Positions 45,799 through 55,109 of a DNA stretch of 64,000 bases are shown here, one piece after another. Source of the DNA: [Leptolyngbya] sp. PCC 7376 (lineage in GTDB: Bacteria; Cyanobacteriota; Cyanobacteriia; Cyanobacteriales; MRBY01). The stretch spans positions 852,036 through 916,035 of the forward strand of contig NC_019683.1 in NCBI RefSeq assembly GCF_000316605.1. Direction: 5' to 3'. The stretch's first letter is position 1, and every line of letters begins with the position of its first letter. A program made the position numbers and the translations under genes. Below the pieces are notes generated by a model. The model was not told the origin of the DNA, did not search any database, and saw only the letters and a list, made by a program, of their open reading frames with translations.

Positions 45799-46664
45799 TG
45801 CCAGCAGTTAAACAAAAACAAGCCTTTTGGCAGAAAACGCCTATCCATATCGCGATTGTGGCGATCGCCTTTTTATGGACATTGCCGAGTGTAGGCTTAT
45901 TAATTAGCTCCCTCAGAAAACGGGACGATATGCTTGATACTGGCTGGTGGACTGTCTTCCAACATCCCTTTGAGCTGACGCAATATCATCTCGGCAATTA
46001 CGTCGACGTGGTTAATGCCCAGGGTATGGGTCAGTCTTTTCTGAATAGCTTGACCATTTCTATTCCTGCCACAATTATTCCCATTGCGATCGCCTGTTTT
46101 GCGGCCTATGCCTTTGCTTGGATGAAATTTCCGGGACGACAAGCACTTTTTATTCTGGTGGTCTGTCTTTTGGTAGTCCCCCTACAAACGACATTAATTC
46201 CTGTGCTACGCGTATATCGAGATTTGGGATTATCCAATAGTTTTCTGGGGATTTGGCTAGCTCATACAGGTTATGGTTTACCTCTCGGCATTTATCTGTT
46301 GCGGAACTATATCGGTGCTTTACCGCGTGATTTAATCGAAGCGGCTCAAGTGGATGGCGCATCTCACCTCAAGATTTTCACGAAATTGATTGTGCCACTC
46401 TCAATGCCGGCGATCGCCTCCTTTGCCGTCTTTCAATTTCTCTGGGTCTGGAATGATTTGCTCATTGCCTTGGTTTATCTCGGAGGAACGCCCGATGTTG
46501 CACCCGTAACAATTCAGCTCACAAATCTCGTCGGTTCCCGTGGTCAAGATTGGCATCTGCTCACCGCTGGCGCTTTTATCTCCATGACAGTTCCATTGAT
46601 GGTCTTTTTCGGGTTACAACGCTATTTTGTCCGTGGCATTCTCGCTGGCTCTGTGAAGTCATAA
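45798..46664 (+). CDS. ggtD: Glucosylglycerol ABC transporter, permease 2
   Basis: A 288-residue MalG-type permease that pairs with GgtC. Six hydrophobic helices are visible, with the EAA loop GALPRDLIEAAQVDGASHLKIFTKLIVPLSMP. The N-terminus IAIVAIAFLWTLPSVGLLISSLR and the C-terminal GLQRYFVRGILAGSVK are typical. Last gene of the plus-strand GG operon; the next gene (VOC protein) starts 87 bases downstream and may or may not be co-transcribed. Confidence 0.9.
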   Translation: MPAVKQKQAFWQKTPIHIAIVAIAFLWTLPSVGLLISSLRKRDDMLDTGWWTVFQHPFELTQYHLGNYVDVVNAQGMGQSFLNSLTISIPATIIPIAIACFAAYAFAWMKFPGRQALFILVVCLLVVPLQTTLIPVLRVYRDLGLSNSFLGIWLAHTGYGLPLGIYLLRNYIGALPRDLIEAAQVDGASHLKIFTKLIVPLSMPAIASFAVFQFLWVWNDLLIALVYLGGTPDVAPVTIQLTNLVGSRGQDWHLLTAGAFISMTVPLMVFFGLQRYFVRGILAGSVKS

Positions 46665-46751
46665 TTTGCACTCGATAATTCACCACTTTATAAATCGACG
46701 CTATTGTTAGTACATTAAAACTACTTTTTTTGAGTGATTGGAGCAAAAGCT

Positions 46752-47129
46752 ATGCCTAACCACGGAAAACTCGATTACGTCGAATTCGCGACCCAAGACA
46801 TCAAATCAACCCAACAGTTTTTCGAGCGTGCTTTCGCTTGGTCTTTTAATGCTTTTGGCGATGACTATATTGCTTTTACCAAAGAAGGTCTTGATGGTGG
46901 ATTTTTCTCCGCTGAATCAGTTTCTACGAGCGATCATGGTTCACCATTACTCGTCTTCTATAGTGAAAATTTAGAGGCGACCCAAACAAAAGTTGTTGAC
47001 GCTGGTGGCAAAATCATCCGTGAAATTTTTGCATTTCCGGGTGGTCGTCGATTCCATTTTTCTGAACCCGGTGGCAACGAATTGGCCGTTTGGTCTGATG
47101 TCGATGCCGGGGATAAGAAAATCGATTAA
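46752..47129 (+). CDS. VOC-superfamily (glyoxalase/bleomycin-resistance fold) protein
   Basis: A 125-residue protein with the paired beta-alpha-beta-beta-beta modules of the VOC fold: LDYVEFATQDIKSTQQFFERAF in the first, and PLLVFYSENLEATQTKVVDAGGKII with RRFHFSEPGGNELAVWS in the second. Such proteins bind a metal or small electrophile; the reaction here is unknown. I prefer ATG 46752, which has GGAG eight bases before it, over the in-frame GTG at 46734. It ends convergently with the PNPOx-fold gene, sharing bases of the stop codons. Confidence 0.82.
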   Translation: MPNHGKLDYVEFATQDIKSTQQFFERAFAWSFNAFGDDYIAFTKEGLDGGFFSAESVSTSDHGSPLLVFYSENLEATQTKVVDAGGKIIREIFAFPGGRRFHFSEPGGNELAVWSDVDAGDKKID

Positions 47130-47674
47130 CACGAAAATATTGCCTGAAGTTCTTCGAGATTAAGTCGAGTTTTGGTATCGACCAATTGTTCTTCAACAGT
47201 GAGGCGATCGCCCGTTACCCAGACTTTATCAGGCGTGAATTTATACATACGACGGCAGGAGTCGTCTAAATAATCTTTTGCGAGACGAGGATTAGGGCGT
47301 TTGGCGCGTTGGTCAAATAATTTCAGAACAGCTTGTAATTCTGATTCATCGGTGAATTCTGTCGCAACGCCTGAGAAATAAACGGCTTTCACTTTTGCAG
47401 CATCAAACAGCGTAATCATTGCGCACCCTTGATTTTCAACCAAATTTTGGGAATGTTGGGCGGCGATCGCCGAAGACCAGTACAGATTTAACTCCTGATC
47501 GAATACATAAAATAATGGCGTTGACCAAGGCATTCCATCAGTAGACGAAGTCGCAAGAGTGCAATAAATTTGTTCGGTAATTAGGGAAGAAGCAAGGGCG
47601 ATCGCCTCAGGATTTTCCGACTCAACGGTATTTACCCAGCCATTGGCAGCCATAGCGATTTGCGATTCTGACAT
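47126..47674 (-). CDS. Pyridoxamine-phosphate-oxidase-fold (FMN-binding) protein
   Basis: A 182-residue split-barrel protein with SSLITEQIYCTLATSSTDGMPWSTPLFYVFDQELNLYWSS, the typical flavin-binding beta strands of this family, and VKAVYFSGVATEF further on. Members bind FMN, F420 or haem and have varied roles; no substrate can be assigned. ATG 47674 is chosen, preceded by AGGGTGAAG; the upstream TTG at 47692 is unlikely. Confidence 0.8.
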   Translation of the reverse strand: MSESQIAMAANGWVNTVESENPEAIALASSLITEQIYCTLATSSTDGMPWSTPLFYVFDQELNLYWSSAIAAQHSQNLVENQGCAMITLFDAAKVKAVYFSGVATEFTDESELQAVLKLFDQRAKRPNPRLAKDYLDDSCRRMYKFTPDKVWVTGDRLTVEEQLVDTKTRLNLEELQAIFSC

Positions 47675-47743
47675 AAACTTCACCCTAAACAATTTTGTTA
47701 CGATGCAAACTAATCTTTACTGTAGCGAGTTTGCCAAAGATCA

Positions 47744-48181
47744 ATGCCCACTTATCCTGCCTCAGCCAACGCTATTGTTGATGTCAAAATCGATAAGCCT
47801 ATTATCTTTTTCGACGGGGAATGCAATCTCTGCAATGGTTTTGTGGATTTCATCCTAAACATTGATCCAACCCAAAAGTTTTATCTCGCACCGTTACAGG
47901 GTTCCACCGCTAAGCAATATTTACCGCCTCTCCCCAACAAACAAGAAGACTGGGCGATCGCCTATTTTGATGGCCAGAAAACCTATCATGCCTCCGAAGC
48001 TTGCCTCGAAATTTGCAAAGAACTAGGTGGCATCTGGTCAATTTTTGCTCTTACCCAACCTTTGCCCATCAGCTTTCGGGATTTTGTTTACAGCATCATC
48101 GCCACCAATCGCTATAACTGGTTTGGCCAAACCGCCTGTCGCACCATGACCTTTGATGGGCGATCGCCATTCCTTCCCTAG
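47744..48181 (+). CDS. DCC-family (DUF393) thiol-disulfide-like protein
   Basis: The 145-residue protein has the family start IIFFDGECNLCNGFVDFILNID, with C-x-x-C in a thioredoxin-like position, and the second half feature LTQPLPISFRDFVYSIIATNRY ending near GQTACRTM. DCC proteins are predicted thiol-disulfide oxidoreductases of unclear partner. The start ATG is 52 bases inside a short gap divergent from the PNPOx gene. Family is clear; function is from family prediction only. Confidence 0.85.
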   Translation: MPTYPASANAIVDVKIDKPIIFFDGECNLCNGFVDFILNIDPTQKFYLAPLQGSTAKQYLPPLPNKQEDWAIAYFDGQKTYHASEACLEICKELGGIWSIFALTQPLPISFRDFVYSIIATNRYNWFGQTACRTMTFDGRSPFLP

Positions 48182-48284
48182 ACCTTAATCTCCCTGAATC
48201 CCAACAAATTCCGGTCAATCTTCCGATACTATGATGTAGGCAAAAAATCTGCCCAGCAAATAACAAAAATTGGAGGCAACAAAG

Positions 48285-49628
48285 GTGGCAACTCGCGTCA
48301 TTATCGTGCGTCACGGACAAAGTACTTACAACGCTCTCAAAATGATTCAAGGACGTTGTGACGAATCAGTACTCACCGACAAAGGTATCGCCGATGCCAC
48401 AACCGTGGGCAAAACCCTCAATGGCATCAACTTTGCCGCCATCTATTGCAGTCCCCTCCAACGCGCTACGCAAACCGCTAAAACAATTCACGCTCAACTC
48501 GGTGAGGGTAATCCTGCTCCCATTCCTGCTGAAGGGTTACGGGAAATCGATTTACCCAATTGGGAAAAAATGCCCAAAACCGAGGTTGCCGAGAAATTCC
48601 CCGAAGAATATCGCCTTTGGCATGAAAGTCCTGCCGAATTTTCCATGACTCTCGCCGATGGCACAGAACATTTCCCAGTCAAAAGTCTCTATGACCAAGC
48701 CAAAGGTTTTTGGGAAGAAATTCTAGCCAAACACAAAGACGAAACCATTCTCATTGTTGCCCACAATGGCATTAACCGTTGCCTGATCATGAGTGCATCT
48801 GGCATTGCACCCACCAAATACCAAAGCATTCAACAATCCAACTGCTGTATTAACGTCATCAATTTTAAAGGTGGTCTGGGCGAAACAGTTCAGTACGAAT
48901 CCCTCAACCAAACCGCTCACCTCGGCGTAAAAATTCCCTCTTTCCGTCCCGGTCATGAAGGTCTACGAATTTTGTTGGTGCGTCACGGCGAAACCAATTG
49001 GAATAAAGAAGGCCGGTTCCAAGGTTCTAAGGATATTCCTCTCAACGACAATGGTCGTGCCCAAGCTGCCAAAGCACAGGAATTTCTCAAGGATGTTGAG
49101 TTACATTTTGCGATGAGTAGCTCTTTAAGTCGCCCTAAGGAAACTGCCGAAATCATTCTCAAAGCTGAAGCCCATGCAGGTATTCCTCTCGATACTCATG
49201 ATGAACTAATTGAAATTGGCCATGGTCTTTGGGAAGGCAAGCTAGAAGCGGAAATCGAAGCAGGTTTCCCCGGTATGCTCGAAGAATGGCAATCAACTCC
49301 CGAAACCGTTCAGATGCCAGAAGGGGAAAATATCCAAGGCGTTTGGGATCGTGCGAATACGGCTTGGGATGAAATCGTTGCTAAGTATGCGACTAAGCCA
49401 AATCAAGTCGGTATTGTCGTCGCTCACGATGCAATCAATAAAGTGGTGATGTGTCGGCTAATGGGTCTGCAACCCAAAGATATCTGGGCAATCAAACAAG
49501 GTAACTGTGCGGTCACTGTAATTGATTACCTCAAGGGTCCTGAAAGTGAGGCAATTGTCCAAGCAATGAATATTACTTCTCATCTCGGCTTCGGTGTTAT
49601 TGACAAGACTGCTGCTGGCGCACTTTAA
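48285..49628 (+). CDS. Two-domain histidine phosphatase (phosphoglycerate-mutase-like)
   Basis: The 447-residue protein is two tandem histidine-phosphatase domains. Domain 1 starts ATRVIIVRHGQSTYNA, domain 2 (from about residue 225) LRILLVRHGETNWNKEGRFQG; both keep the R-H-G triad and distal elements (IVAHNGINR, VVAHDAINK). Such fused proteins occur in cyanobacteria and are annotated as phosphoglycerate mutase; related single or fused members act as phosphoserine or other phosphatases, so the substrate is open. GTG 48285 is chosen since GGAGG lies eight bases before it; the TTG at 48270 overlaps that ribosome site. Confidence 0.85.
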   Translation: MATRVIIVRHGQSTYNALKMIQGRCDESVLTDKGIADATTVGKTLNGINFAAIYCSPLQRATQTAKTIHAQLGEGNPAPIPAEGLREIDLPNWEKMPKTEVAEKFPEEYRLWHESPAEFSMTLADGTEHFPVKSLYDQAKGFWEEILAKHKDETILIVAHNGINRCLIMSASGIAPTKYQSIQQSNCCINVINFKGGLGETVQYESLNQTAHLGVKIPSFRPGHEGLRILLVRHGETNWNKEGRFQGSKDIPLNDNGRAQAAKAQEFLKDVELHFAMSSSLSRPKETAEIILKAEAHAGIPLDTHDELIEIGHGLWEGKLEAEIEAGFPGMLEEWQSTPETVQMPEGENIQGVWDRANTAWDEIVAKYATKPNQVGIVVAHDAINKVVMCRLMGLQPKDIWAIKQGNCAVTVIDYLKGPESEAIVQAMNITSHLGFGVIDKTAAGAL

Positions 49629-49650
49629 AAAACGAGTAGAAAAATAAAAG

Positions 49651-49668
49651 AGGTGATCACCTTTTTCT
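49651..49668 (+). terminator. Terminator after the two-domain phosphatase gene
   Basis: Palindrome AGGTGATCACCT (49651-49662) followed by TTTT; a second half copy (GAGGTGATCA then a T run) lies about 40 bases further at 49690-49705. Confidence 0.55.
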
Positions 49669-49801
49669 CTCTTTCATGTGAGTTATGAGGTGATCATTTT
49701 TTTGGTTAAGGTAATTTTTTATTTGTCAGGCTTGTAATCTTGATAGTTAGGCTTTACTAACAACTGCGAAGCAAAAATGTAAAAGGAAATTTACGTCACA
49801 T

Positions 49802-51220
49802 ATGACAATACAACGAGCTAAAGGAGTCACTGAATCCGAACGTTACTTAAATAAACTTTGTGAACATACATTTTTATCCCTCTGGAGTTATCCAGGAGTA
49901 TATAGAGATCAAAAAGCAGGACAAAGTATAGATGGAAAGGAAGTTTGTGATTTACTTGTTGTTTTTCAAAATCATATTATTATCTTTTCAGACAAAAATT
50001 GTGTTTTCCCCAACACTGGAGATCTCCAACTTGATTGGAATCGCTGGTTCAAAAAAGCTATCAAGAAATCAGCAGAACAAGCATGGGGAGCAGAAAGATG
50101 GATTAGGAAACATCGTGATCGACTTTTCTTAGACCGAGCATGTAAAGAACATTTCCCTTTAGAAATACCGGATATGTCACTAATTAAGTTTCATTTAGTT
50201 GTTGTTGCACATGGTGAATCTTCACGCTGTATTCAAGAGCTTGGAGGTAATGGAAGTTTGATGATCGACTCTTCCATCAAAGGAAATCAGCATTTTGCTA
50301 ATGGTACAAACCTCTCTTGTTTTACCGTCGGAGATCTCGACCCAGCTAAAACATTTATACATGTATTAAATGATACATCTCTCGATATAGTCATGAAAAC
50401 AGTGGATACTATTTCTGACTTTATTTTGTACCTTTCAAAGAAAGAGCTTTTCCTTCGTTCAGATATATCAGTACGTGCAGAAGGCGAAGAAGATCTCTCA
50501 GCTTACTATTTAGAGCACATGAATTCTAATGGTGAACACGATTTTCAACTTCCATTAGATGATCAAAATAACCTAAGTCATCTCATGTTCTCTGGGGGGT
50601 TTTGGATACGCTTTAATCAAAGACCTGAACGACAAGACCAAATAAAGGCAGATGAGATTAGCTATCTTTGGGATAGCATTATCGAAAGAATTAGTAAGGA
50701 TGTGATTGAGGCAACTATTAGCTCTTCAACACCTTCTAGTACTCAAGAAGCAGAAATTGCTTTACGCATCCTAGCAAAGGAAACACGATTTAAAAGACGT
50801 ACTCTATCTCAAGCACTTTTTAATCTTGTTGATTTGGCCCCACTCGATAAACGAGCAACACGCTATGTATGTGATTCTAATTCAGCAGAAATGTGCTACG
50901 TTTTCACGACTTTACCTAATAACCCAAATTCTATGAGTTATGAAGAGTATAGACAGGACAGGGAGGCGATCTTAGGATTATGCTGTCATTCTGTTAAATT
51001 GCAGTTCCCCAGTATTCACTATGTAGTTGGAATAGCCACTGAACCAGGTTCGCATAATTCAGGACGATCCTATGATTTGATCTACTTAGATGTAGCAAAT
51101 TGGACAGAGAAGGATTATGAACTAGCACAACAAATCTCTCAAGAATTCAACATCTTACAAAATTTGAACCAGTCAATCGTTCACAATAGTGAGTATCCGA
51201 ATGTAAATCTTGACGACTAA
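49802..51220 (+). CDS. Orphan protein with nuclease-like N-terminus, 472 residues
   Basis: I know no characterised relative. Residues 10-120 look like a PD-(D/E)XK-type core: a helix with E14 (SERYLNKLCEHTFLSLWSY), then KEVCDLLVVFQNHIIIFSDK, where an Asp precedes two hydrophobic strands and a Lys, as in NERD-like nucleases, followed by the striking LQLDWNRWFKKAIKKSAEQAWGAERWI. The residue two before the Lys is Ser rather than Glu/Asp, so activity is uncertain. The remaining 350 residues have no obvious domain. The gene is AT-rich compared with its neighbours, nearly free of HIP1, and stands alone, all signs of transfer; a defence or mobile-element role is inference. Confidence 0.75.
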   Translation: MTIQRAKGVTESERYLNKLCEHTFLSLWSYPGVYRDQKAGQSIDGKEVCDLLVVFQNHIIIFSDKNCVFPNTGDLQLDWNRWFKKAIKKSAEQAWGAERWIRKHRDRLFLDRACKEHFPLEIPDMSLIKFHLVVVAHGESSRCIQELGGNGSLMIDSSIKGNQHFANGTNLSCFTVGDLDPAKTFIHVLNDTSLDIVMKTVDTISDFILYLSKKELFLRSDISVRAEGEEDLSAYYLEHMNSNGEHDFQLPLDDQNNLSHLMFSGGFWIRFNQRPERQDQIKADEISYLWDSIIERISKDVIEATISSSTPSSTQEAEIALRILAKETRFKRRTLSQALFNLVDLAPLDKRATRYVCDSNSAEMCYVFTTLPNNPNSMSYEEYRQDREAILGLCCHSVKLQFPSIHYVVGIATEPGSHNSGRSYDLIYLDVANWTEKDYELAQQISQEFNILQNLNQSIVHNSEYPNVNLDD

Positions 51221-51275
51221 CGTTGTGAGCGCGAAGACTCAAAGAAACGCTTTTTCAATATCTCCAAAGCAAAAT

Positions 51276-51488
51276 TTAAAACGGTGGGATCTGCTCCATT
51301 AGGTGATCAAAATCTGTGAGACCGGCGATCGCCCCACAAGATATCGCTAAAAATAGAAGGCCAACAACGCCTTGAGTTGGAGAAATTGCCACATGGGCAA
51401 AGGCAGAATAGCTCCAGGCGATCACCCCACAAAATAGGCCAGCCGCACTCCCAAGACAGAATCGTCTTAATGGTGTATTTAATTTCAT
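51276..51488 (-). CDS. Small membrane protein of unknown function
   Basis: About 70 residues from ATG 51488 (MKLNTPLRRFCLGS), with two hydrophobic helices (AAGLFCGVIAWSYSAFAHVAI and GVVGLLFLAISCGAIAGL) and a short acidic end (TDFDHLMEQIPPF). The frame is open to 51566, and an in-frame ATG at 51521 is an alternative start. No function can be assigned. Confidence 0.55.
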   Translation of the reverse strand: MKLNTPLRRFCLGSAAGLFCGVIAWSYSAFAHVAISPTQGVVGLLFLAISCGAIAGLTDFDHLMEQIPPF

Positions 51489-51728
51489 CGCTTTCACTAC
51501 TATTCCATTAATTATTTCCATTTTACTGTCGAAAACTATTGGTGGAAATTTGTGCGACCACACCATTTGATAAAGCCTAAATAAAAAAGGGCGATCGTCT
51601 AAAGATCGTCAGAAAAAAAGGTGAGATCGTCTCTTTTCCCTACACAATTCCTCAAAAAAATAAACCGTCTCAATCTCCCACTGGATAATCGAGAAGGTTT
51701 ATTTTTCGATTGAAATGAAGATATCGCT

Positions 51729-52814
51729 TTACGATTCGAGTGCAGCCAATAGCTTTTCGCCTATTGCTTTGCAACCTAGTAACTCCATTCCTTCCGACAT
51801 AATGTCACCAGTGCGGAAACCTTGATCAAGAACAGTCTGTACTGCAGCTTCAATCTTACTCGCAGCTTCAGGTTGATCGAGGGAATAACGCAACATCATC
51901 GCTGCACTGAGTACCATTGCCAAAGGATTGGCTTTATCTTCACCAGCAATATCTGGTGCAGAACCATGCACAGGTTCATAAACACCAGGAGCTTCTGCAC
52001 CCAAACTTGCGGAAGGAAGCATACCGATACTCCCCGTTAACATCGCTGCTGCGTCAGACAAAATATCACCAAACAAATTACCAGTCACAATCGTGTCGAA
52101 CTGCTTTGGGGCACGAATGAGTTGCATTGCTGCGTTATCGACATACAAGTGAGACAGTTCCACATCGCTATATTCTTCTGCCATGAGATTGACGCGATCG
52201 CGCCACAACTGCGACACATCGAGCACATTCGCTTTATCGACAGAGCAGAGTCGGCTGTTACGCTTCTGGGCAATTTCAAAAGCAACTTTTGCAATGCGAT
52301 CTACTTCGGACTGGTCATAGACCATCGTATTAAAACCGCGCTTTTCACCTGTTTCTGTTTCAGCAATGCCTTTGGGTTTCCCGAAATAAATGCCGCCAGT
52401 CAGTTCGCGAACCACCATAATATCTACACCTTCCACCACATCGCGCTTAAGGGAAGACGCATCAATTAACTGAGGCAAAATCGTTGCGGGACGAAGATTA
52501 GCGAAAAGTCCGAGGCCAGCTCGCAAACCTAATAAACCTGTTTCAGGGCGTTTCTCGCGAGGCAAATTATCCCATTTATAGCCACCGATCGCAGCAAAGA
52601 GAACAGCATCACTTTTCTTGCAAATCTCAAGGGTTTCTGCGGGTAGAGGATCGCCAGTAGCATCAATCGCCGCGCCACCCATTAGCGCCTTAGTGAAGTT
52701 AAACTCTAGATCAAATTTTTTGCCGATACTATTGAGTACATCCACCGCCACTGTAATAATTTCGGGGCCAATGCCATCGCCGGGAAGTAGGGTAATACTG
52801 TATTGCTGGGTCAT
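51729..52814 (-). CDS. leuB: 3-isopropylmalate dehydrogenase
   Basis: LeuB oxidises and decarboxylates 3-isopropylmalate in leucine synthesis. The 361-residue protein (from ATG 52814, [19 protein letters not shown]) has [14 protein letters not shown], the substrate-binding arginines, [12 protein letters not shown], the catalytic Tyr in TMVYDQSEV, and the metal-binding region [34 protein letters not shown] is the NAD signature. Normal length. A frame extension to 52877 upstream is not needed. Single gene. Confidence 0.96.
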   Translation of the reverse strand: MTQQYSITLLPGDGIGPEIITVAVDVLNSIGKKFDLEFNFTKALMGGAAIDATGDPLPAETLEICKKSDAVLFAAIGGYKWDNLPREKRPETGLLGLRAGLGLFANLRPATILPQLIDASSLKRDVVEGVDIMVVRELTGGIYFGKPKGIAETETGEKRGFNTMVYDQSEVDRIAKVAFEIAQKRNSRLCSVDKANVLDVSQLWRDRVNLMAEEYSDVELSHLYVDNAAMQLIRAPKQFDTIVTGNLFGDILSDAAAMLTGSIGMLPSASLGAEAPGVYEPVHGSAPDIAGEDKANPLAMVLSAAMMLRYSLDQPEAASKIEAAVQTVLDQGFRTGDIMSEGMELLGCKAIGEKLLAALES

Positions 52815-52960
52815 AAAAAAAGTTTGATCTAGATATTTTTGCAACTGTTTATCATATCGGTTTTTGGAAAAGTTCAATGCAAGGATTCATTGCAACAAAA
52901 TTTGCATCGAATTCCAACTATCAAAAAATGCAGCAATAAATATGTAGAGAAAATCTTTTC

Positions 52961-55021
52961 CTATTCAATCTCTGGTGCAAGTTCACAGGTTTTTTTCAGA
53001 AAATTGGCAAATGCCTGGATAACCTGTTCAATCAAGATTGGCTTTGTCAAAAAATCATTCATCCCAGCTTCAAGGGAGGCTTGACGGTCGGACTCTAGAG
53101 CATTCGCAGTTAGAGCAATGATATAAGGCTGATAGTATGACCCTTCTCGAATTAGACGAGTGGTACTGATACCATCCAGCTCAGGCATTTGTACGTCCAT
53201 TAGGATGACATCATAGGCTTCTTTTTTTAAGTGATCTAAAACCTCCACACCATTATTCGCAATATCTACTGTCACTCCTAGTTTCCCTAGAATCAGTAAC
53301 ATCACCTTTTGATTGACTCGATTATCTTCTGCAAGCAATACTTTTAACTGCGCAAAGTCAAAGCTTTCATGCTCTTTTAGCAGGGGCATCGATGTCGCAT
53401 TTTGACGGTTTACGTCACTAACAGAGGTGGCAAGAAAAGTGAAGTAGAAGGTTGCACCATGCTCCTGGGGATACATTTGCGTTTCTATTTCTGGATGCCA
53501 ACCGACAGGCGGAGAACCAGCAATATTGCCTTTACTATTGACCCATATAGTGCCGCCCATCAACTCAACAAGACTTTTACTAATCACTAGCCCTAAACCA
53601 GTGCCACCATATTTGCGGTTAATTGATTCATCAGCCTGGGTAAAAGGTTGAAATAATTTTGCAAGGCGATCGCCTGCAATTCCAATGCCAGAATCTTGGA
53701 TTTTGACAGTAATGCAATATTCTTTCTCTTCAGATTCTTTCTCTCCATCCAGACAAATTGCAGATGTCGAAATCGCAACGCCTCCTGACGTCGTAAATTT
53801 CACAGCATTCCCAAGCAAATTTAAAAGAATTTGACGCAAACGCACCGCATCCCCTTCAAAAGCGCTGAACTCATGAATACTAGATTCATAAGTAAGCCAC
53901 AATTTTTTCTTTTGAACCTGTGTGGAGAGAAGATTAATCGCAGATTGCACCACCTCATCCCAGACAACAGGCTGAAACTCTAAAGTCAACTTACCAGACT
54001 CAATTTTCGAGAAGTCGAGAATATCATTAATAATCGTCAGTAAAGTATCCCCACTATCACGAATAGTCATGACTAAATCTCTTTGTTTTCTCGACAAATC
54101 AGTCGTCTCCAAAAGTTGAGCAATTCCGAGAACACCATTCATAGGCGTACGAATCTCATGGCTCATATTAGCCAAAAAATCAGCCTTTGCCTTTGTTGCC
54201 TGTTCTAGTTTTTCATTCAGTGAAGAGAGCTCTTGATTACGTTTTTCCAACTTTTTATAAATTTTTTCCTTCTCAATCAATTCTGTCTCAAGATTGTTTG
54301 TCTTTTCTTGTATCTTCTGCGCCATGAAATCAAATGCAGCAGACACTTGAACTAATTCATCAGAGCCCATCAAGCCTGTTCTGACGTTCAAATTACCTTT
54401 TGCTAAATCATTACTAGCATTAACAAGTTTTGAGATACGTCGCGTCAGTGCCAGTTCAAAAAATGACCATAGTCCAATATAAAATAAAATCAGTAAACTA
54501 TTAGCAAATACAGTTCGCCTTAAAGCATTATTAAAAGCAACTCTCTTTGCATCAGTTAAATCATATTTTAGAAACAAAATCCCAACACGAGAGGGTTTCA
54601 ACTCAGAAGGCAGCCTTTCCAAGAAAAATGGATAAAATGCGAGTATTCTGTTTCTATTTTCAACAAAGAAAACATCTCCTGAAATAGTCTTTCTTGTCGC
54701 CTCAACATATTCAAGATACTCGACAATCTCGGTTTGAGACAGTGGCTTTTCTTGTAGAGAAAAATCATTAGCTTCTTGAATTATATTTTGATGATCAAGA
54801 ACAGCAATCAGCTGTAATTGTGGGTCGTTACCCAGCTGACTAATAATTCCAGCCTTAGTACTAAGCACATGATTCTCGCGATTCAAATCAGTTAATACTT
54901 GAGTTGTCTGAGCAGCAATAAGCTGAATATATTCTTGAGAATGCTCTTCAGTCTCGCGATAAGTTTCGGAAATCTCTCTTTGAAAAGAAAATACTCCGAT
55001 TACACTACCACAGAAGATCAA
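52961..55021 (-). CDS. Hybrid sensor histidine kinase
   Basis: Architecture (numbered from TTG 55021): partial first membrane helix, extracytoplasmic sensor of about 150 residues, second helix near 172-192 (FANSLLILFYIGLWSFFEL), HAMP 193-245, coiled coil, HisKA with phospho-His288 (ANMSHEIRTPMNG), HATPase with N box NLLGNAVKFT and G boxes DSGIGI and GGTGLGL, and a C-terminal receiver with D609 (ILMDVQMPELDG) and LTKPI. The first helix is only complete if translation starts further upstream: the frame is open to an ATT at 55090 with GAGG nine bases before it, giving KISIPVILIFCGS. It follows a binding-protein gene by about 20-90 bases, so both likely form one sensing unit. Confidence 0.88.
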   Translation of the reverse strand: MIFCGSVIGVFSFQREISETYRETEEHSQEYIQLIAAQTTQVLTDLNRENHVLSTKAGIISQLGNDPQLQLIAVLDHQNIIQEANDFSLQEKPLSQTEIVEYLEYVEATRKTISGDVFFVENRNRILAFYPFFLERLPSELKPSRVGILFLKYDLTDAKRVAFNNALRRTVFANSLLILFYIGLWSFFELALTRRISKLVNASNDLAKGNLNVRTGLMGSDELVQVSAAFDFMAQKIQEKTNNLETELIEKEKIYKKLEKRNQELSSLNEKLEQATKAKADFLANMSHEIRTPMNGVLGIAQLLETTDLSRKQRDLVMTIRDSGDTLLTIINDILDFSKIESGKLTLEFQPVVWDEVVQSAINLLSTQVQKKKLWLTYESSIHEFSAFEGDAVRLRQILLNLLGNAVKFTTSGGVAISTSAICLDGEKESEEKEYCITVKIQDSGIGIAGDRLAKLFQPFTQADESINRKYGGTGLGLVISKSLVELMGGTIWVNSKGNIAGSPPVGWHPEIETQMYPQEHGATFYFTFLATSVSDVNRQNATSMPLLKEHESFDFAQLKVLLAEDNRVNQKVMLLILGKLGVTVDIANNGVEVLDHLKKEAYDVILMDVQMPELDGISTTRLIREGSYYQPYIIALTANALESDRQASLEAGMNDFLTKPILIEQVIQAFANFLKKTCELAPEIE

Positions 55022-55109
55022 GATTACTGGAATCGAAATCTTTAATGGTAATGGGAAAAATTTCAGAATTTTATTACTAAAGTATCTAATTCAAAAAATC
55101 CTCAACTCT

